The translations under genes and the position numbers were made by a program. Shown here one piece after another: positions 38,743 through 52,056 of a stretch of DNA of 64,000 nucleotides. The notes beneath the pieces were generated by a model. The model ran no database searches, was not told the DNA's origin, and was given only the letters and a program-made list of their open reading frames with translations. How positions within the stretch are numbered: the stretch's first letter is position 1; each line of letters opens with the position of its first letter. The DNA is from Psoroptes ovis (Eukaryota; Arthropoda; Arachnida; Sarcoptiformes; Psoroptidae), in contig PQWQ01000002.1 of assembly GCA_002943765.1 (NCBI GenBank), positions 558,001 to 622,000 of the forward strand, read 5' to 3'.

Positions 38743-41700
38743 ATGACATCAACAATCAGTCGCCGTCAAATATTATCACGTTCAAAGGATACGGGGCTTA
38801 ATCAAAGCCAACAACCATTAAATCGTTTTGCACCGTACGAAGATTATGAAGAAATGTGGTTTTCACATGAACATTTATTCAAGGTATTTTTTCATATATA
38901 TATATATTCCACCTTCTTTTTTTACTTTGATTTTTTCCATACACTTTCATATACTTTGAAAATATTTAAAACTTTGAGCTCAAAATCAAATGAAATATGA
39001 TAATAAAAATGGACAGCAAACAAATACACACTGAAAAAGATGAAATTTTATCTATTTTGCACGAATTTCTTATATATTTAATATTCATTTTCCTTTTCAA
39101 ACTTTCGAAAAAAAACATTGAATAATGATGCTGCTGATGATGACGATAAATATTTAAATAAAATAAAATAAAAAACAATATTCATAATCGTGATGAAACT
39201 CCATTGAATTCAATTCAAAACTATACATATTTTATTTTTATTTCATCTAAAATATAAAAATATGAAAATATGAAATTCGTACATTTTCAATATATTCATA
39301 TTTTCATATTCAAATATTTAACACTTTTTCGTTATCGAAAAAAAAATTCACCTTTTATCATTTTCGATATTTTGCCATTTGTTCAATGAAAACACTCGGT
39401 ATGAAAAAAAAATCATGAAAATCTATGAAAAAGCAATTGATGTCAATGTCTTTTAAGATAATTTTTTCGCTTTTGTTCTTTTACCGAATAATTTGAAACA
39501 ACAACAACAACAACAACAACAACACGAACAATGGCAATCGAAAGATGGTTAACATAATGATAAGACTTGAAGCACAAGAAGCACAATTGAATTAGTAGAG
39601 CAGTGAAAAGATCTTGTATGATGCCACTGTATTCTCGAAAAAATTGAAATGAAATGAATTCAATTTAATTGAATCATATATTTATTTTCATTTTTGTCAC
39701 CAATTTTTCAATGTGTCAAAAAGTCATTCAAATTCAGTGGTTGTTGCTGCAGGTGCTTCAACAAGATACCGGCATTTTATTCCAAGTATTCAAAGTGTGA
39801 CATTAACACCTTTCAATTTCGTCTGATTTTCAGTATTTTTGCTTGGAAATCGTTCAAGAAAATGATGGAAAAATCAAAAAGCAGCCAAAATGAATTCAAA
39901 AAAATCAAAATTGTTTGTCCATTCAAGCAATTTTTCGAGAAATTTGAATTTTTTTGTTTCAATTCAAGTAGTTTTTCTCAGAATATAATGAAATTCAATA
40001 GTTGAAAAATGAAAAAATGGCCAAGTGATCATTAATATAACCTGGAAAATTTCAACTTATTTATGTTTTATTTATGAATTATTATCAATTTTTTTTGTAT
40101 ATGTGCGTGTGTCTGTGTGTGTGTTTTGTAGAAAACCGACTTGTTTAATTTTCATTTTTTTTTCAAGTAAATCTCAATGATTTGTGAAGTGAATACATAT
40201 TTGTTCCATATTCATTATTTCTTCGATGATTTCGGTACGAATATGGTTAAAATATAAAAAAAAAAGTTGATCAAGAAATTTTTCAAAGGATTTAAGTGGT
40301 CATATCAAAAATGTAAATGTGATGGTAAAATTTCAAAAAAAAGCTACTCGTTTATTACTTGTGAATACACACGAAAAAAATATATTTTAAATATTAGGTT
40401 GTCCGAAAAGTTCATTCTGCTTAATCAATAGAGTTGTTCATAAAAATCGGCCAAAATTTTCCGAACAACCTTATACATGAGTTCATTTCATTTCGTTTGG
40501 AAAAAAACATCTTTCAAATTGGAACATGAAATATTACTGCTGCTGCTGCTGTTGAATACACTCACCGCACAAAAAAAAATATAAAACAAATTATAGCCTT
40601 TAGCAAATTCGTCGTTTATCCCAAATTTCTATTCTATCTATCGTTCAATCAATCAATCTATTTATCTATTTAGGCTGTCCGAAAAGTTCATTTGGCTTAA
40701 TCAATAGAGTCGCTCATGAAAATCGGCCAGAACTTTCCGGACAACCTAATATTTAGCTCTGTTTTTCCAATTTATTTGTCTGTTGTATCTTGTATAATTG
40801 ATTTTCATTTGAAATTTCAAAATTTAATTTGTTTTTAAACGAAGAAAAAATCAGAAATAAAATATTACTCAGAGTTGAATGAATAATTGTTTGAATGATT
40901 GAATGAACGAATTGAATAATTAAATGAATTGATTGATTCATATATTAATAGAATGAATGGATGGAATTTTGTTTTTTTAAACTGAATTTTATTATCAATT
41001 TTTCAAATGATATTTCGCTCATAAATTTCTTTATTTATTTGTTTGTTTCAAATCTTTGAAAAAAAATAAAAATTTTTCACTTTAAAATAAAGTAATCAAG
41101 ATGACATTGACATAGATATGACTGATTATTACAATTATCACAAGATAGCGATTATCACAAGTTTTTATAATTTTGCTCAAGAAACTAATTGATTTTTGAT
41201 GAATTTTTTTCGGGGGGGAAAATGAATGAATTCACAATTTTTAATTTTTTATAACACAGAAAAAAAAACATTTCTCAAAATATGCCAAATTAGCCGTAAA
41301 ACATCAAGATGATGATCATCATCTCGCTTTAAAAAATCAAAATCAATGCCATTAATGATTTTTAGACAAAATATAAAATCCTTAAAAATTATCTTGTCAA
41401 ATTAAATCATCATATTTGATGATGATTATCATCATCATCATCATCATTATGTTTTTGACTTGTTTGATATTTTTTTGCACAATAATTATTCGTGGTTTTT
41501 CGTTATTTCTACGTAGAATATCAACGAAATGTTGTTGTTACGTGTGTTTTGGCTGATCATGTCATTATGTAACGTCAATGGTTGTTGCCGTGGTTATTTG
41601 CTTAAGATAATTGCTTTAATTGTCATTTTTTACGATTTTTTTTCGACTTTTTCTTCGTATTTTGCTTGTTCATTTTATTCATTTGAAAAGATTATCGTTG

Positions 41701-44700
41701 ACATTTCGAAATTTCGATGCATTATTTTTTTGCCTTTTTACAAGTTACCATAAAAGTTGAATAATTTGAAATAATAATAATTAAAATTTACTTTGTTTGT
41801 TTGTTTGTTTGTTCGTAGACACAAACAAAAAGACTTTTTGTTATTGTATCAATTTTTATGGAAAAAAAATTTTCATGATAAACACAATGCTCATCATTGG
41901 TATCATCATCATCATCATTCAATTTCTCTGTTTTTTTTCTGAGTGCAAAGAAATTAAAAATTTTTTTTTCATTATCAACATTGTATGAGTATCAGTTTAT
42001 TTTTGGTAATTTCAATCCTCATTTTTCTTCTCGAAGCCATGGCGAAAAAAAAACAAATTAAAAACAAAACGGTGGTCATCATCCATTTTGGTTTAAATTG
42101 TTTTTTTTTTCATTGAAATTTGACGTCCATCTCTGGGATGTTATTTGCTGTCGTATTTGATGCAGTTAAATCCATCAAACATCGAAAAAAGCCATCAAAT
42201 CAAGAAAAATCACCGCCGAATATAACCATCATCATTCGAGGTCATCATTTATCATTCGAAATACATATGATTATCAAATATGGTTTATTTATTATTCATT
42301 CATTTGTTCGCTCATTATTTTTGCTTTTATTTTTGGCAAAAAAACACAGAAGAAGAAGAAATGAATGAAGGAAAGCATTGAATATTTTCCATTTATTTAT
42401 CTGAAATTTTTTTTTGATCCATAAATTTTGATTTGGATGATGATGATTTGTTTCATTCATTTTGTTGGCTGCAATTTATTTTGATGTTCATTCGTTCATT
42501 TGTTTGTTTATTTATTTATTTGACTAAATATAGCCACTTGATGTGTTCTTTTTTCATTTTCTTTGTTGAAGAAACATTGTAATGTTAATCTTCATTCATT
42601 TCTTGTCTTCTTATTTCTTTCAATCAATGAAAGACATTGAAAACATTTTTTTTCCTTTTTTTCCTCTGTATATATTCAAAAGAGTAGGTTGAATACGATC
42701 AATGTTAATGCTTTCGATGATGATGATGATGATTGGTTTGGTGTTCATATTCATATTCATTTTTTTGCTATATTTGGAACAAAATCATCAAAATTTGAAC
42801 GGGGAAAAAAAAGGAATTAAATTCTGTCATTCATCCAGTCATTCATTGATTTAAAATTTTTCACAAAAATCCTCTTTGAATCAAGGGTATTAATTTGTTT
42901 TAATTTTTTCTTTTGAAAATAAATGAAGGAAAATAGTGGGAAATTAAAAAGAAAAAATATTTGATTGGATTTCAATCAATTCGGATTGAATTAATCCAAA
43001 ATGGTGATGAAAAGCGAACAATAAATGAATTTCAACGAAAAGTCTAAAATTTTCATGGTTTTATTGCCATTATTGCTTGCTTGCTTGAATATTTAAAGTA
43101 GACATATACACAGCAACCAGTTTAAAATTTTTCACTTGTTATTTGAAGGAAAAATTGCAAAAATTTCCACTGATTTTGTCTTCATTATCTGGGTCATTTG
43201 ATTTATTTTCAAAAATTTTTTTCTACGAAGAAAACAAAAATGTTTAGCGGTCAATGTTGGTCACCATTGTTGTTGTTGTTGCTGTTGTAATTGCTTGTTT
43301 GTTGTTTCGATTTTTTAAAAAATTTCATTTCTTTAACAAAGAAATTATTCAAAAATTTTAAACAATGATAATAATGATAATAACAATGATTTTCATGTAA
43401 TTATTAATTAATTATACCGGTAGATTTTGCTGATTTCATTACAATTGAAATTATTATTGTTGTCGTTGTTGCTGTTGTTGCTCAAAAATGATCAACAGGT
43501 TGTCGTGAATATGCATTTGCATATGTTTGACCGGAAAACAATAATTATTCAACTATTTTTCTGCCTGTCTTTTAAATTAGTGTGGTTTTTATTTATTTCT
43601 TAAATTTTCATTTTTTTTCAATTTTCTTCAATTTTATTTTTCGAAATTTAAATATCATTCAAAATTGTCTACTCCTATAGGATCATATTGCCGAAGTATT
43701 ACGTAAATGGGAACAAATCGATGATGAAATATGGGCAAAAATGATATTTATGTGCCGTAATCGTCGTATTGCAAAAGCATACGTTAGAGTACCGGCTGTA
43801 ATCATTGATGGAACTGATAATGGTTTCGATGGTTATCGTGTCGGTTTGAATGGTTTCGAAGATCCATTTCGTGATTCTTTTACTGATCAATTGATGAGCA
43901 ATATTGAAAAAGTTTGTATTTGGATTTAATTTTTTTTTCAAAAATAAGGATATTTAATAAAAATGAAAATCATTACAATTTGCACAGGGATGTCGTATCG
44001 GTATTGATGATAATGGAAATATATTAATAAAACGCTATAGCATGTCAAATGTTTACGTGAAATCATATCCATTAGATTATAGCTATTCATGTGTTGATAA
44101 TAATATAATTCGATCAGAAGGTTGTTTAGAATTGCAGAAAAAATATGTATTATTCGATTTGTGTAAATTTGAAAAGGCGATGATTAATGAATTAAAATCA
44201 GCATATCCTGATCGTAGCCGCTTAGAGCAACAATGTATCGTAATCATTGGATTTGTTCGTGATCATCCACAATCGATATTGGACATGCCTTGTTATGTTA
44301 TGTTAATCAATATTGTTGCATTAGATATGCTTAAATCAAAATTAAATCCAGGTAATGAAATAATGAATGATTATGTTGAATAATTTTATTGATTTTGTTT
44401 TCATAAATTCAATCAAACGCAGTTTTGTATCGTAATATTGTACAGAAAAAACGTGTTCCAGAATTTGTATCGATATTTCAACAATTACAATCAAATGATA
44501 ATGATAATCATCATAGTAATTGTTGTTCAGAAGATGATTATGATAATAATGATGTAGATGATGATCATAATAATAATGAAATCTATGGAAAATTGATTAA
44601 TAATTCACCATTTGATAAATATTATCATAATCGACATAATGGTTATAATAACGATAGACGGGGATTTTATTCACATGAACATGGACCACAATCAATGCCA

Positions 44701-45907
44701 ACATTAATAAATATTCATCATCATCATCAACATAATCGAGATTCACGACATCATTCCCCTTTAGAAGGAGGACAGTCAAAAACTTCAGTGCATTCACTTA
44801 ATAGCAATAATATTTCAAATAAACCACCGAAACTGCCACCACGTGATAAGAAAAAATTATCGCGACAAATAAATACAATAAAATCGGCAAGAAAAAATCA
44901 AAAAAATTTAAATCCTTATATGAGCAGTAGATCGATTGAAATACCTTCACCTGATTATAATCATAATGAAGAAATATCATCATCGACAACAATATCATCG
45001 ACATCCAATACGACACTGAAAGCAAAATCAAAAACAAATCGTTCCAAACATATTTTGAATGATGAAAATATTTATGGTACAATAATGAACAACAATAATA
45101 AAGCTATTAGTAATAATCATAATGATATATTACATTCGACCACTTATTTGACTATGCCTCAACGTGGGCAAAATGGCCGCTCATCATCCAATAAAAAAAA
45201 TTGGCCAATCACATTAACAATAAATGATCGATATGACCGGTCTTCGATGACAAAATCAATGCCATCCAATTTCATTCGTAATAATAATGATGATGACAGA
45301 GCCGTAACATGTCCATCTCCATATCATAATAATACCAATCATCATCATCATTCAAATTCTTCGTCAATCAATCGTACATATAGAGGTAACTTATGAACTT
45401 TGATTCTTTTTCATGATAAAACATTTTTTCTCTTAAATAGGTGATCATCATCATAATCATCATTTAACTCATTACAATCGTCATAATCATTTAGATGAAG
45501 ATCCATATTATTCAGGTCTTGAAGCACGTGTCACATCGAATCGTTTACATCATTCAAATCGGAATAATCAAGGAGATGATACAAATTCACAAACTAAAAC
45601 AAAAGGTCTAAATTCGATGATCAGAAAAGTGTTGTCAACAAATTATATTAACATGTTAACATCACGTAGACAAAAGAAACAGCCACAACAGCAGCAACAA
45701 CCGAGTATTAATAATAAAATTTCAAAATCAAAATCATCAACCAATGAATCGACATCAACATCAACCGATTCTGATCCATATGCATCAATAAATGATGTAT
45801 ATGAACCAATATATGGCTATGGTAGCAGTAATAATAATAATAATTTATTAAATTCCAAAATGTCGACAAATAATGGTTGGACAACGATTCAATCACGGAT
45901 CAAGTGA
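38743..45907 (+). CDS. Expansion/Rebuff-like MH2-domain protein
   Basis: Five exons: 38743-38883, 43681-43911, 43988-44351, 44423-45385 and 45441-45907, totalling 721 residues. Residues about 48-246 form an SMAD-like MH2 domain with no MH1 partner, including GTDNGFDGYRVGLNGFEDP, GCRIGIDDNGNILIKR and the segment DMPCYVMLINIVALDMLKSK. This arrangement matches the insect Expansion and Rebuff proteins, which act with the chitin synthase Krotzkopf verkehrt in chitin deposition. The C-terminal half is disordered, rich in Asn, Ser and His, with a proline motif (KPPKLPPRDKK) and a DPYYSGLEARV motif that I recall as family-typical. The start ATG follows CAAAA and opens a short first exon before a 4.8 kb intron. 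I do not decide between Expansion and Rebuff, since mites may have a single ancestor-like copy. The WASHC5 start lies 352 bases downstream. Confidence 0.82.
39497..39524. repeat. (CAA)n microsatellite
   Basis: About nine ACA/CAA units within the first intron of the Expansion-like gene. Confidence 0.85.
40395..40473 (+). mobile_element. Palindromic MITE-like element, subfamily A
   Basis: Forward subfamily A copy inside the Expansion-like intron: GGTTGTCCGAAAAGTTC and a diverged right arm (AATTTTCCGAACAACC), TA flanks. Confidence 0.9.
40671..40748 (+). mobile_element. Palindromic MITE-like element, subfamily A
   Basis: Forward subfamily A copy: GGCTGTCCGAAAAGTTC, then CTTAATCAATAGAGTCGC, then CAGAACTTTCCGGACAACC, TA flanks. 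Confidence 0.9.
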
Positions 45908-46259
45908 TTGTTTTTTCCTATAAATATTTATTATTTTAATTATTTTCTTTCATTTAAATATCTGAAATTTATTTATTTTCACTTCACCAACAATGAACAA
46001 CTCTCATTCTCAATTTCATAAATGTTATTTTAATTGTTTTTACAAATAATCAAATTGACATTTTCAAATTTCAAATTTTTTTTTTTTGAATAAAAAAGTT
46101 TCCAAGAAAGAAATTTGATTCGTTCCTCAGAGAAAATTTCTCGGAAATTTATTTAGTCTGTTTTTCTTGAAATTTTTGATTTTGATTTCAAAACATTAAA
46201 TTTGATTTTAATGAATTAATTAATCAATTGTTTGACTGATGAAAATTTAAAAGAATAAA

Positions 46260-49200
46260 ATGAGTGATTTTCTCGAAGACAATAATGCTTGTGGTCAAAA
46301 TTTGCTTCGCATCGTATCACAAGGTAATGCGATCATCGCTGAAATTCATCATCTTTCCGAAATGATACCGAATGTATTTCGTACCGATACAGTCAATTCA
46401 AATCGTATTCAAAATGATGAACAAAATTTCAATGAGCTAATCATGGATTTCAAATATTTCAAATCATCTGATTCGATCGAAAAACGCATTGAAAATGATG
46501 AAAAACTTTTGTCGAAAGATGAAGAATTACGTGAAACATACATTGAATTATTATCTAAATTTTATCTATTATTCGAAAGTGTACATCGTTATTCTATTGA
46601 TTTAGAGCGTTATCTATCAGAATTAGATGATGGAATTTATATTCAACAAACAATCGAAACGGTTTTACTTGATCATGATGGTAAACAATTATTATGTGAA
46701 GCATTGTATCTGATGGGCGTAATTTTATTAACAATGGATCATAAAATCAATGGCATTGTACGCGAACGCATGTTAGTATCTTATCATAGATATTCAGCAT
46801 CACGCACATCATGTGATTCTCGTATTGATGATGTTTGTAATTTACTTCGTTCAACAGGTTATTCGCCCAACACTAAACGTCCAGCTAATTATCCTGAAGA
46901 TTTTTTTAAACGTGCGAAAATTCGTACAAATTTTGCGCGATTAATTATCGGTCGCTTGCGCACGGATGATGTTTATAATTTATCATCCGTGTATCCAAAG
47001 CCTGAACATCGTTCAGTTGGTCTTTCAACACAATCATCAATGTTATTCGTGTGTCTATATTTTGTGCCAGAAATTTTAAATTCAGAATTTGCAATAATGA
47101 GAGAAATTGTTGATAAATTTTTCGCTGATAATTTCATCATATCAATTTATATGGGTACAATCATCAATCTAATCGAACATTGGGATCCATATAAAGCAGC
47201 TAAAGCAGCACTAAACAACACGATTGATGGGAAAAATGTTCGCCAATTAGCACAAAGATTTCGTGATGAAATCGAAAATCTCAATAAGAAAATACCTCAA
47301 TTATTGAAAGAAGGCATTATATCTGAAGAAACTATTTTGAATAGAATCAATGAATACATGAACATAAGTCGTAATGCAAATGTAACATTACGATGGATAA
47401 TGTTACATACGGCATCGTTACAATGTGATTTTAATGAAACACATCAATCAATGAAACGTTACAAACAAATACGAGAACAAATAGTCAGTGAATTGAAATT
47501 CAATTCAATTGATTTGTTTCATTTACTGTTGAATACATCCGAATTTGAATTACGTATCCGTGATATTTATAAGCAAATTCTACAAAATCGTTATGAAAAA
47601 GTCATGAAATATTCTGATGAAGCATCTAGTCGTATGAAAGAATTGGCCGAAGTTTTTTCGGGACAAAAACCATTGAGCCGCATTGAACCTAATGAAAATC
47701 TGAGAAATTGGTTTGAAAATTTTGCTAAAAAAATAGATGATACAAAATCAGAGATTGATCAAGATTTAAATCATGCTAATAGAATATCAAGAAACATTAT
47801 ACAATTAATGAAAGCATTGGAAGAAATGCAAGAATTGGTACAATTAGAAAGCAATTTACAGATAAAACAATGTTTAAATGAAACACACAATTACCTTTGT
47901 TTGATGATCAAAACAATCGGAATACGTGAAGAAATATTGATAACACAACAAATTATTGCCGATTTATCCTATGCTTGGTGTATCATTGACGATTGTTTTA
48001 CAAAATATATGCAAGAAGGAATCAAAAATGATCCCAGTTTGGTTGCAAAATTACGAGCTGCATTCATGAAATTAGCTTCAGCATTAGAATTACCTTTATT
48101 AAGAATTAACCAAGCATCATCACCGGATTTAATCATGGTATCACAATATTATTCATCTGTATTGGTATCGTATGTACGCAAAGTGCTACATATTATACCA
48201 GAGACAATGTTTTCATTAATGGCAAATATTATTGATATTCAAACAAATAAATTACGTGAATTGCCAACACGTTTGATGAAAGATCAAGTGAAAAATTATG
48301 CACAATTAGATGAACGATTTGAAATTGCAAGATTAACACATTCCATATCGGTATTCACTGAAGGCGTTTTAGCAATGAAAACAACATTAGTTGGTGTCAT
48401 ACAAATTGATCCAAAAAAATTGCTTGAGGAAGGTATACGTCGAGAACTTGTTAGACAAGTCGCATCAGCATTTCATAATACAATTGTTTTCAATACTAAA
48501 TCTAAAAACAGTGAAATTCATGCCAAACTTGAAGAATTAAACCGAATTATGGATGGTTATCGTCGTTCATTCGAATATATTCAAGATTATGTTTGCATTA
48601 ATGGATTGAAAATGTGGCAAGAAGAATTGTCTCGAATCATCAATTATAATGTTGAACAAGAATGCAATGCATTTATGAAACAAAAAGTATTGGATTATCA
48701 ATCATTGTATCAATCGCGTTCAGTGCCAATACCAAAATTTCCACCATTAGATTCACATTCATCTAATTTCATTGGTCGTATTGTTAAAGAATTGACACGA
48801 ATTACTGATTATCATACAACAATATATGTTTATGCATTATCATCATGGCATGATTCACGTACACGTTCAGAAATAATTGATTCAAAATTATTTTCATTGA
48901 TATTGAACAATTTTGGCGTTTCAGGTACAAATGGTTTAGATCGATTAGTATCGTTTCAAATCGTCTCTGAATTTGATCAAATATTCAAATTGATTGATGT
49001 TAATTTTACACGCAATAAATCAACAGGAGAATGTTTTCGAATAATTCATAATTATTTAAATAATGAAACACCGAATGGTATAATAACATCGAAAAGTTTT
49101 GTTGCCTATTATTTGCCAATGATGAATCGATTATCAAAAATATTGGCAAGATTATCGCAATCAATCGGTCATCTAGGACAATTGCAAATAATCAGACAAA

Positions 49201-50007
49201 ATCTGATATATGAACTGCGTATGTCATCGAAATTCAATGCTAGACAATTATCATCAGCATTAGAAGTGTTGAATAATTCATTGTTAAATGATTATCAAAA
49301 ACAATCGATTAATGCATTGAACAGTGAATCACTGGAGGCGACTGAAAAACTGTCATCAATATTTTTAGATGAATCACATTTGTTATTTGAATTATCAAAT
49401 TATCTGGAATATAATGGTCATTCGGAACCATTGTTGAAGGTATTTTCTGAGAGAATAATTAATCAATTTAATTAATTATTATTTTATGAATAGATTTATG
49501 TCAAAAATCGTTTACCTCCTAATTTTGAAACGATATTACTGTTATTACTCATATATGTAATGCCAAAATTTGTATATTGTAAAGATATACATTCATTGAT
49601 ATCTGCTGTGGCGAATCCGAAAAATAATGAATCGATTGATGGTTTACCATTCATTTTTGGAATCATTACACTGTTGAGACAATTTCATTTTGAGTTGTCA
49701 ATCAAATTTTTTCGTTTCTGTTCACAATTTGTAAATGCTTGTATAGAAGCTGCATATACACCAAAGTATGTGTTTTCGTATTTTTAATTTTTTTTTTATA
49801 ATTAAAATAATTGATGAACTTATTTATCTCTTTAATTTTGATAGTCAACAAAAACAAGATATACCAATCGAAGCATTGAATATGTTACAATTTTTACATC
49901 ATTGTTGTATATTTGGTGGTTTTAAACGTAAATTAATTACACAATATTTGCCTGATACAATATTTGATCAATTTCATTGTCTTGGTTTGTATTTATTTGC
50001 GAAATGA
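46260..50007 (+). CDS. WASHC5: WASH complex subunit 5 (strumpellin)
   Basis: Three exons: 46260-49439, 49494-49765 and 49845-50007, encoding 1204 residues against 1159 in human strumpellin. Strumpellin is a core subunit of the WASH complex, which activates Arp2/3 to build branched actin on endosomes during cargo sorting and tubule fission. Similarity to the human protein is clear from end to end: an N terminus of DFLEDNNACGQNLLRIVS, then YIQQTIETVLLDHDGKQLL, KLASALELPLLRINQASSPD, SFEYIQDYVCINGLKMWQEE and IINYNVEQECNAFM. The two short 3' exons restore the conserved tail (GLPFIFGIITLLRQFH, then PDTIFDQFH). Both introns are very short (54 and 79 bases). A polyadenylation hexamer lies about 100 bases past the stop, and the IP6K gene converges on it from the right. 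Confidence 0.96.
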
Positions 50008-50109
50008 TCAAATTCTAATTGATGCTATTTGGATTTTTGATGTTTGAATATCAAAACTTTGATTAATGATATAATTTTTGTATGTGATGTATGAATATAA
50101 TTATTTCGA

Positions 50110-50115
50110 ATAAAC
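50110..50115 (+). terminator. AATAAA polyadenylation signal of WASHC5
   Basis: The hexamer lies 102 bases after the WASHC5 stop and only about 30 bases before the opposing IP6K stop codon, so the cleaved 3' end probably reaches the IP6K 3' end. Confidence 0.6.
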
Positions 50116-50144
50116 ATGAATTTTTCTAATCTGATTAATGATTT

Positions 50145-52056
50145 TCATGATTGCATTTTTGAATTATTATTGTTATTATAATATTCATTATGGAATAATG
50201 ACAATATTTTTATCAAATTGTCCAAACCATATATGAAACCATCATCATAACCATCATGTTTTATCGATTTAGTCGGTGTCGAAAGATTTGGATGTGTTGA
50301 ATGTGCAAAATCAATCATTCGCACATCAAACATTGGTTCACATTCATTTGAATCGATACCATCATCGGTTATTGTTGTTTGTGATGATTGTTCATTTTCA
50401 TCATTACAATGGCAACGATTACCTTCATAAATTAATAGCAATGAACTTGTATAAAAACGAAAACCATTCAGCTCAATTATTACGGAACGTAATGCTTTCA
50501 AACGTTCAATCATTTTCTCTAATAATTTATGATGATTATTGAAATTTTCATTCGAAATGAACATTTTTAATGTTGAACGAAATGTTTCTGGTGTCAATTT
50601 ACGACCATAATACTTATTGAAACAAATAAATTTATCTAATTCTTGATCATAAATCTATGAATCATAATGTAAGGAATTAGAAAATGGAATCAATATGAAT
50701 TTTCAAAATTTAATCAATGATAAGAAATTGAGAGACTTACTTGGATACCTGTAACACGTAGTCCAAGTACACCGGACGTTGTTTCATTCACTTTTGATTC
50801 ATGACTTAAAATTTTTGTTTTAGATGCAAAATCATCATGTAAACGTGTGCCCATTTTTAAATCCATTATGCATGGATATTCAAAATCTGAAGTCAAGTTT
50901 TCTAATAATATAAATTCTTAAGTTTTGGAAGAGAAAGATTATGAAATGAAATTAAAATTGATAATATAACTAAACATTGAAAATACTAACTTTGTTCTTT
51001 CATTGATTCATTGAAATCACTAAGCACAGAAAATGTTTTCAAAACCCAGGGATTATGTTTTGTTGTTGAAAAATGATTACTATTGATTAGTCTTGGATCA
51101 GTATGTTGTTGATGATTGTTATGATGATTATAATTATTATGTTGATTATGATCGGAATGGTAATGGCTACCACCAATAGCCAAATGCGTGGTTAAACTGC
51201 TGCTATTTTTGTTATGGCTACCATTGCTATCTCGAAAACCATTTTGTCCAACTTCATTGATAACAAATTGTTTATCAAATAATGTTGACAAATCATTTGA
51301 ATTATTAAAATTACCATCTTCAAAATTTGGTATGGAGATCGATGTTGAACGGGAACGATTTAAATTACTAGTTGGAGTAGGAGTTGTAGTCGAAATTGCT
51401 GTTGATGAATGACCATGATTTGAATTCCTATCAGTTATTTTTGTATTGTCATTGCTATTTTTCACAATAGAATCTAAACGATCATTTAAATTTGACAGTA
51501 CATCTTGTTGTTGATCATCATTAAAATCTAGCTGTTCATGACTTTCAATTATAATTTCTTTGATGGGTCGCACCAATTTTATACGATATTTGGTCACAAA
51601 TTTTTGGTATGGTGATAGTGTTTCATTACTTTTATTAATATTATCTTTTTCATTGCTATCATTATTATTATTATTCGAAAATGAATTTCGCGATGTTGAT
51701 GATGTTTCAAGTAAACGTGCATTCGTCGTCATAATCATATAGCCATCATCACTTTCTTGAAAATTTACCGAAATCGTACCATGGAATTTCGGTATGAATG
51801 GTTTCAATTTTTTTGCATAAACATCAATACTTTCATAGAATAATAATTCACGTTCATTAATCGGTTTACAGATATATTTACCGAATACAAGTATCGTACT
51901 ACGTCCACCAACTTGATGAATAAATGGTTCTAATTCGATCATCGATGAATCTTTACATTTATTATTATTATTTGATAATTCTTCATTTAATTTCATTGGT
52001 CGATGTTTATTATCATCATCAACATCATTATCAACAATATTTTCATCACCATTCAT
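50145..52056 (-). CDS. Inositol hexakisphosphate kinase
   Basis: Three exons on the minus strand: 52056-50991, 50916-50741 and 50654-50145, encoding 583 residues. The family (IP6K1-3) phosphorylates InsP6 to 5-InsP7, making inositol pyrophosphates. The inositol polyphosphate kinase signature PxxxDxKxG is present as PCIMDLKMG (about residues 370-378), followed by GVLGLRVTGIQ, KYYGRKLTPETFR, SSLLLIYEG (about 484-492) and RMIDFAHS, whose Asp near 529 is the expected metal ligand. The N terminus carries the IP6K-type block LEPFIHQVGGRS and KPINERELLFYESI. A long Asn/Ser/His-rich insert separates the N-terminal and catalytic parts and makes the protein larger than the human ones. I start at 52056 because a probable acceptor (TTTCAAG) lies just upstream; the longer open frame to 52101 would cross it, and a 5' UTR intron is likely. 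Confidence 0.94.

Larger units (their letters stand above)
38884..43680 (+). other. First intron of the Expansion-like gene
   Basis: Bounded by AAG|GTATTT and CTATAG|GAT, joining residues 47 and 48 in phase 0. It is AT-rich with CAA, GAT and CTG-type microsatellites and two closely spaced palindromic elements (40395 and 40671, about 200 bases apart, same orientation). Open frames within it look spurious. Confidence 0.75.

Noticed and set aside
39694..40005. 103-codon open frame with a Cys-rich start inside the Expansion-like intron
   Set aside because: It has no ATG start, no recognisable domain, and mixed AT-rich composition; no splice logic links it to the gene.
42120..42368. 82-codon open frame inside the Expansion-like intron
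   Set aside because: The MH2 protein is continuous across the intron without it, and its second half is an AT-rich hydrophobic run.
50276..50542. Plus-strand 88-codon open frame at the IP6K locus
   Set aside because: It lies antisense to the conserved kinase exon that encodes the SSLLLIYEG and RMIDFAHS motifs.
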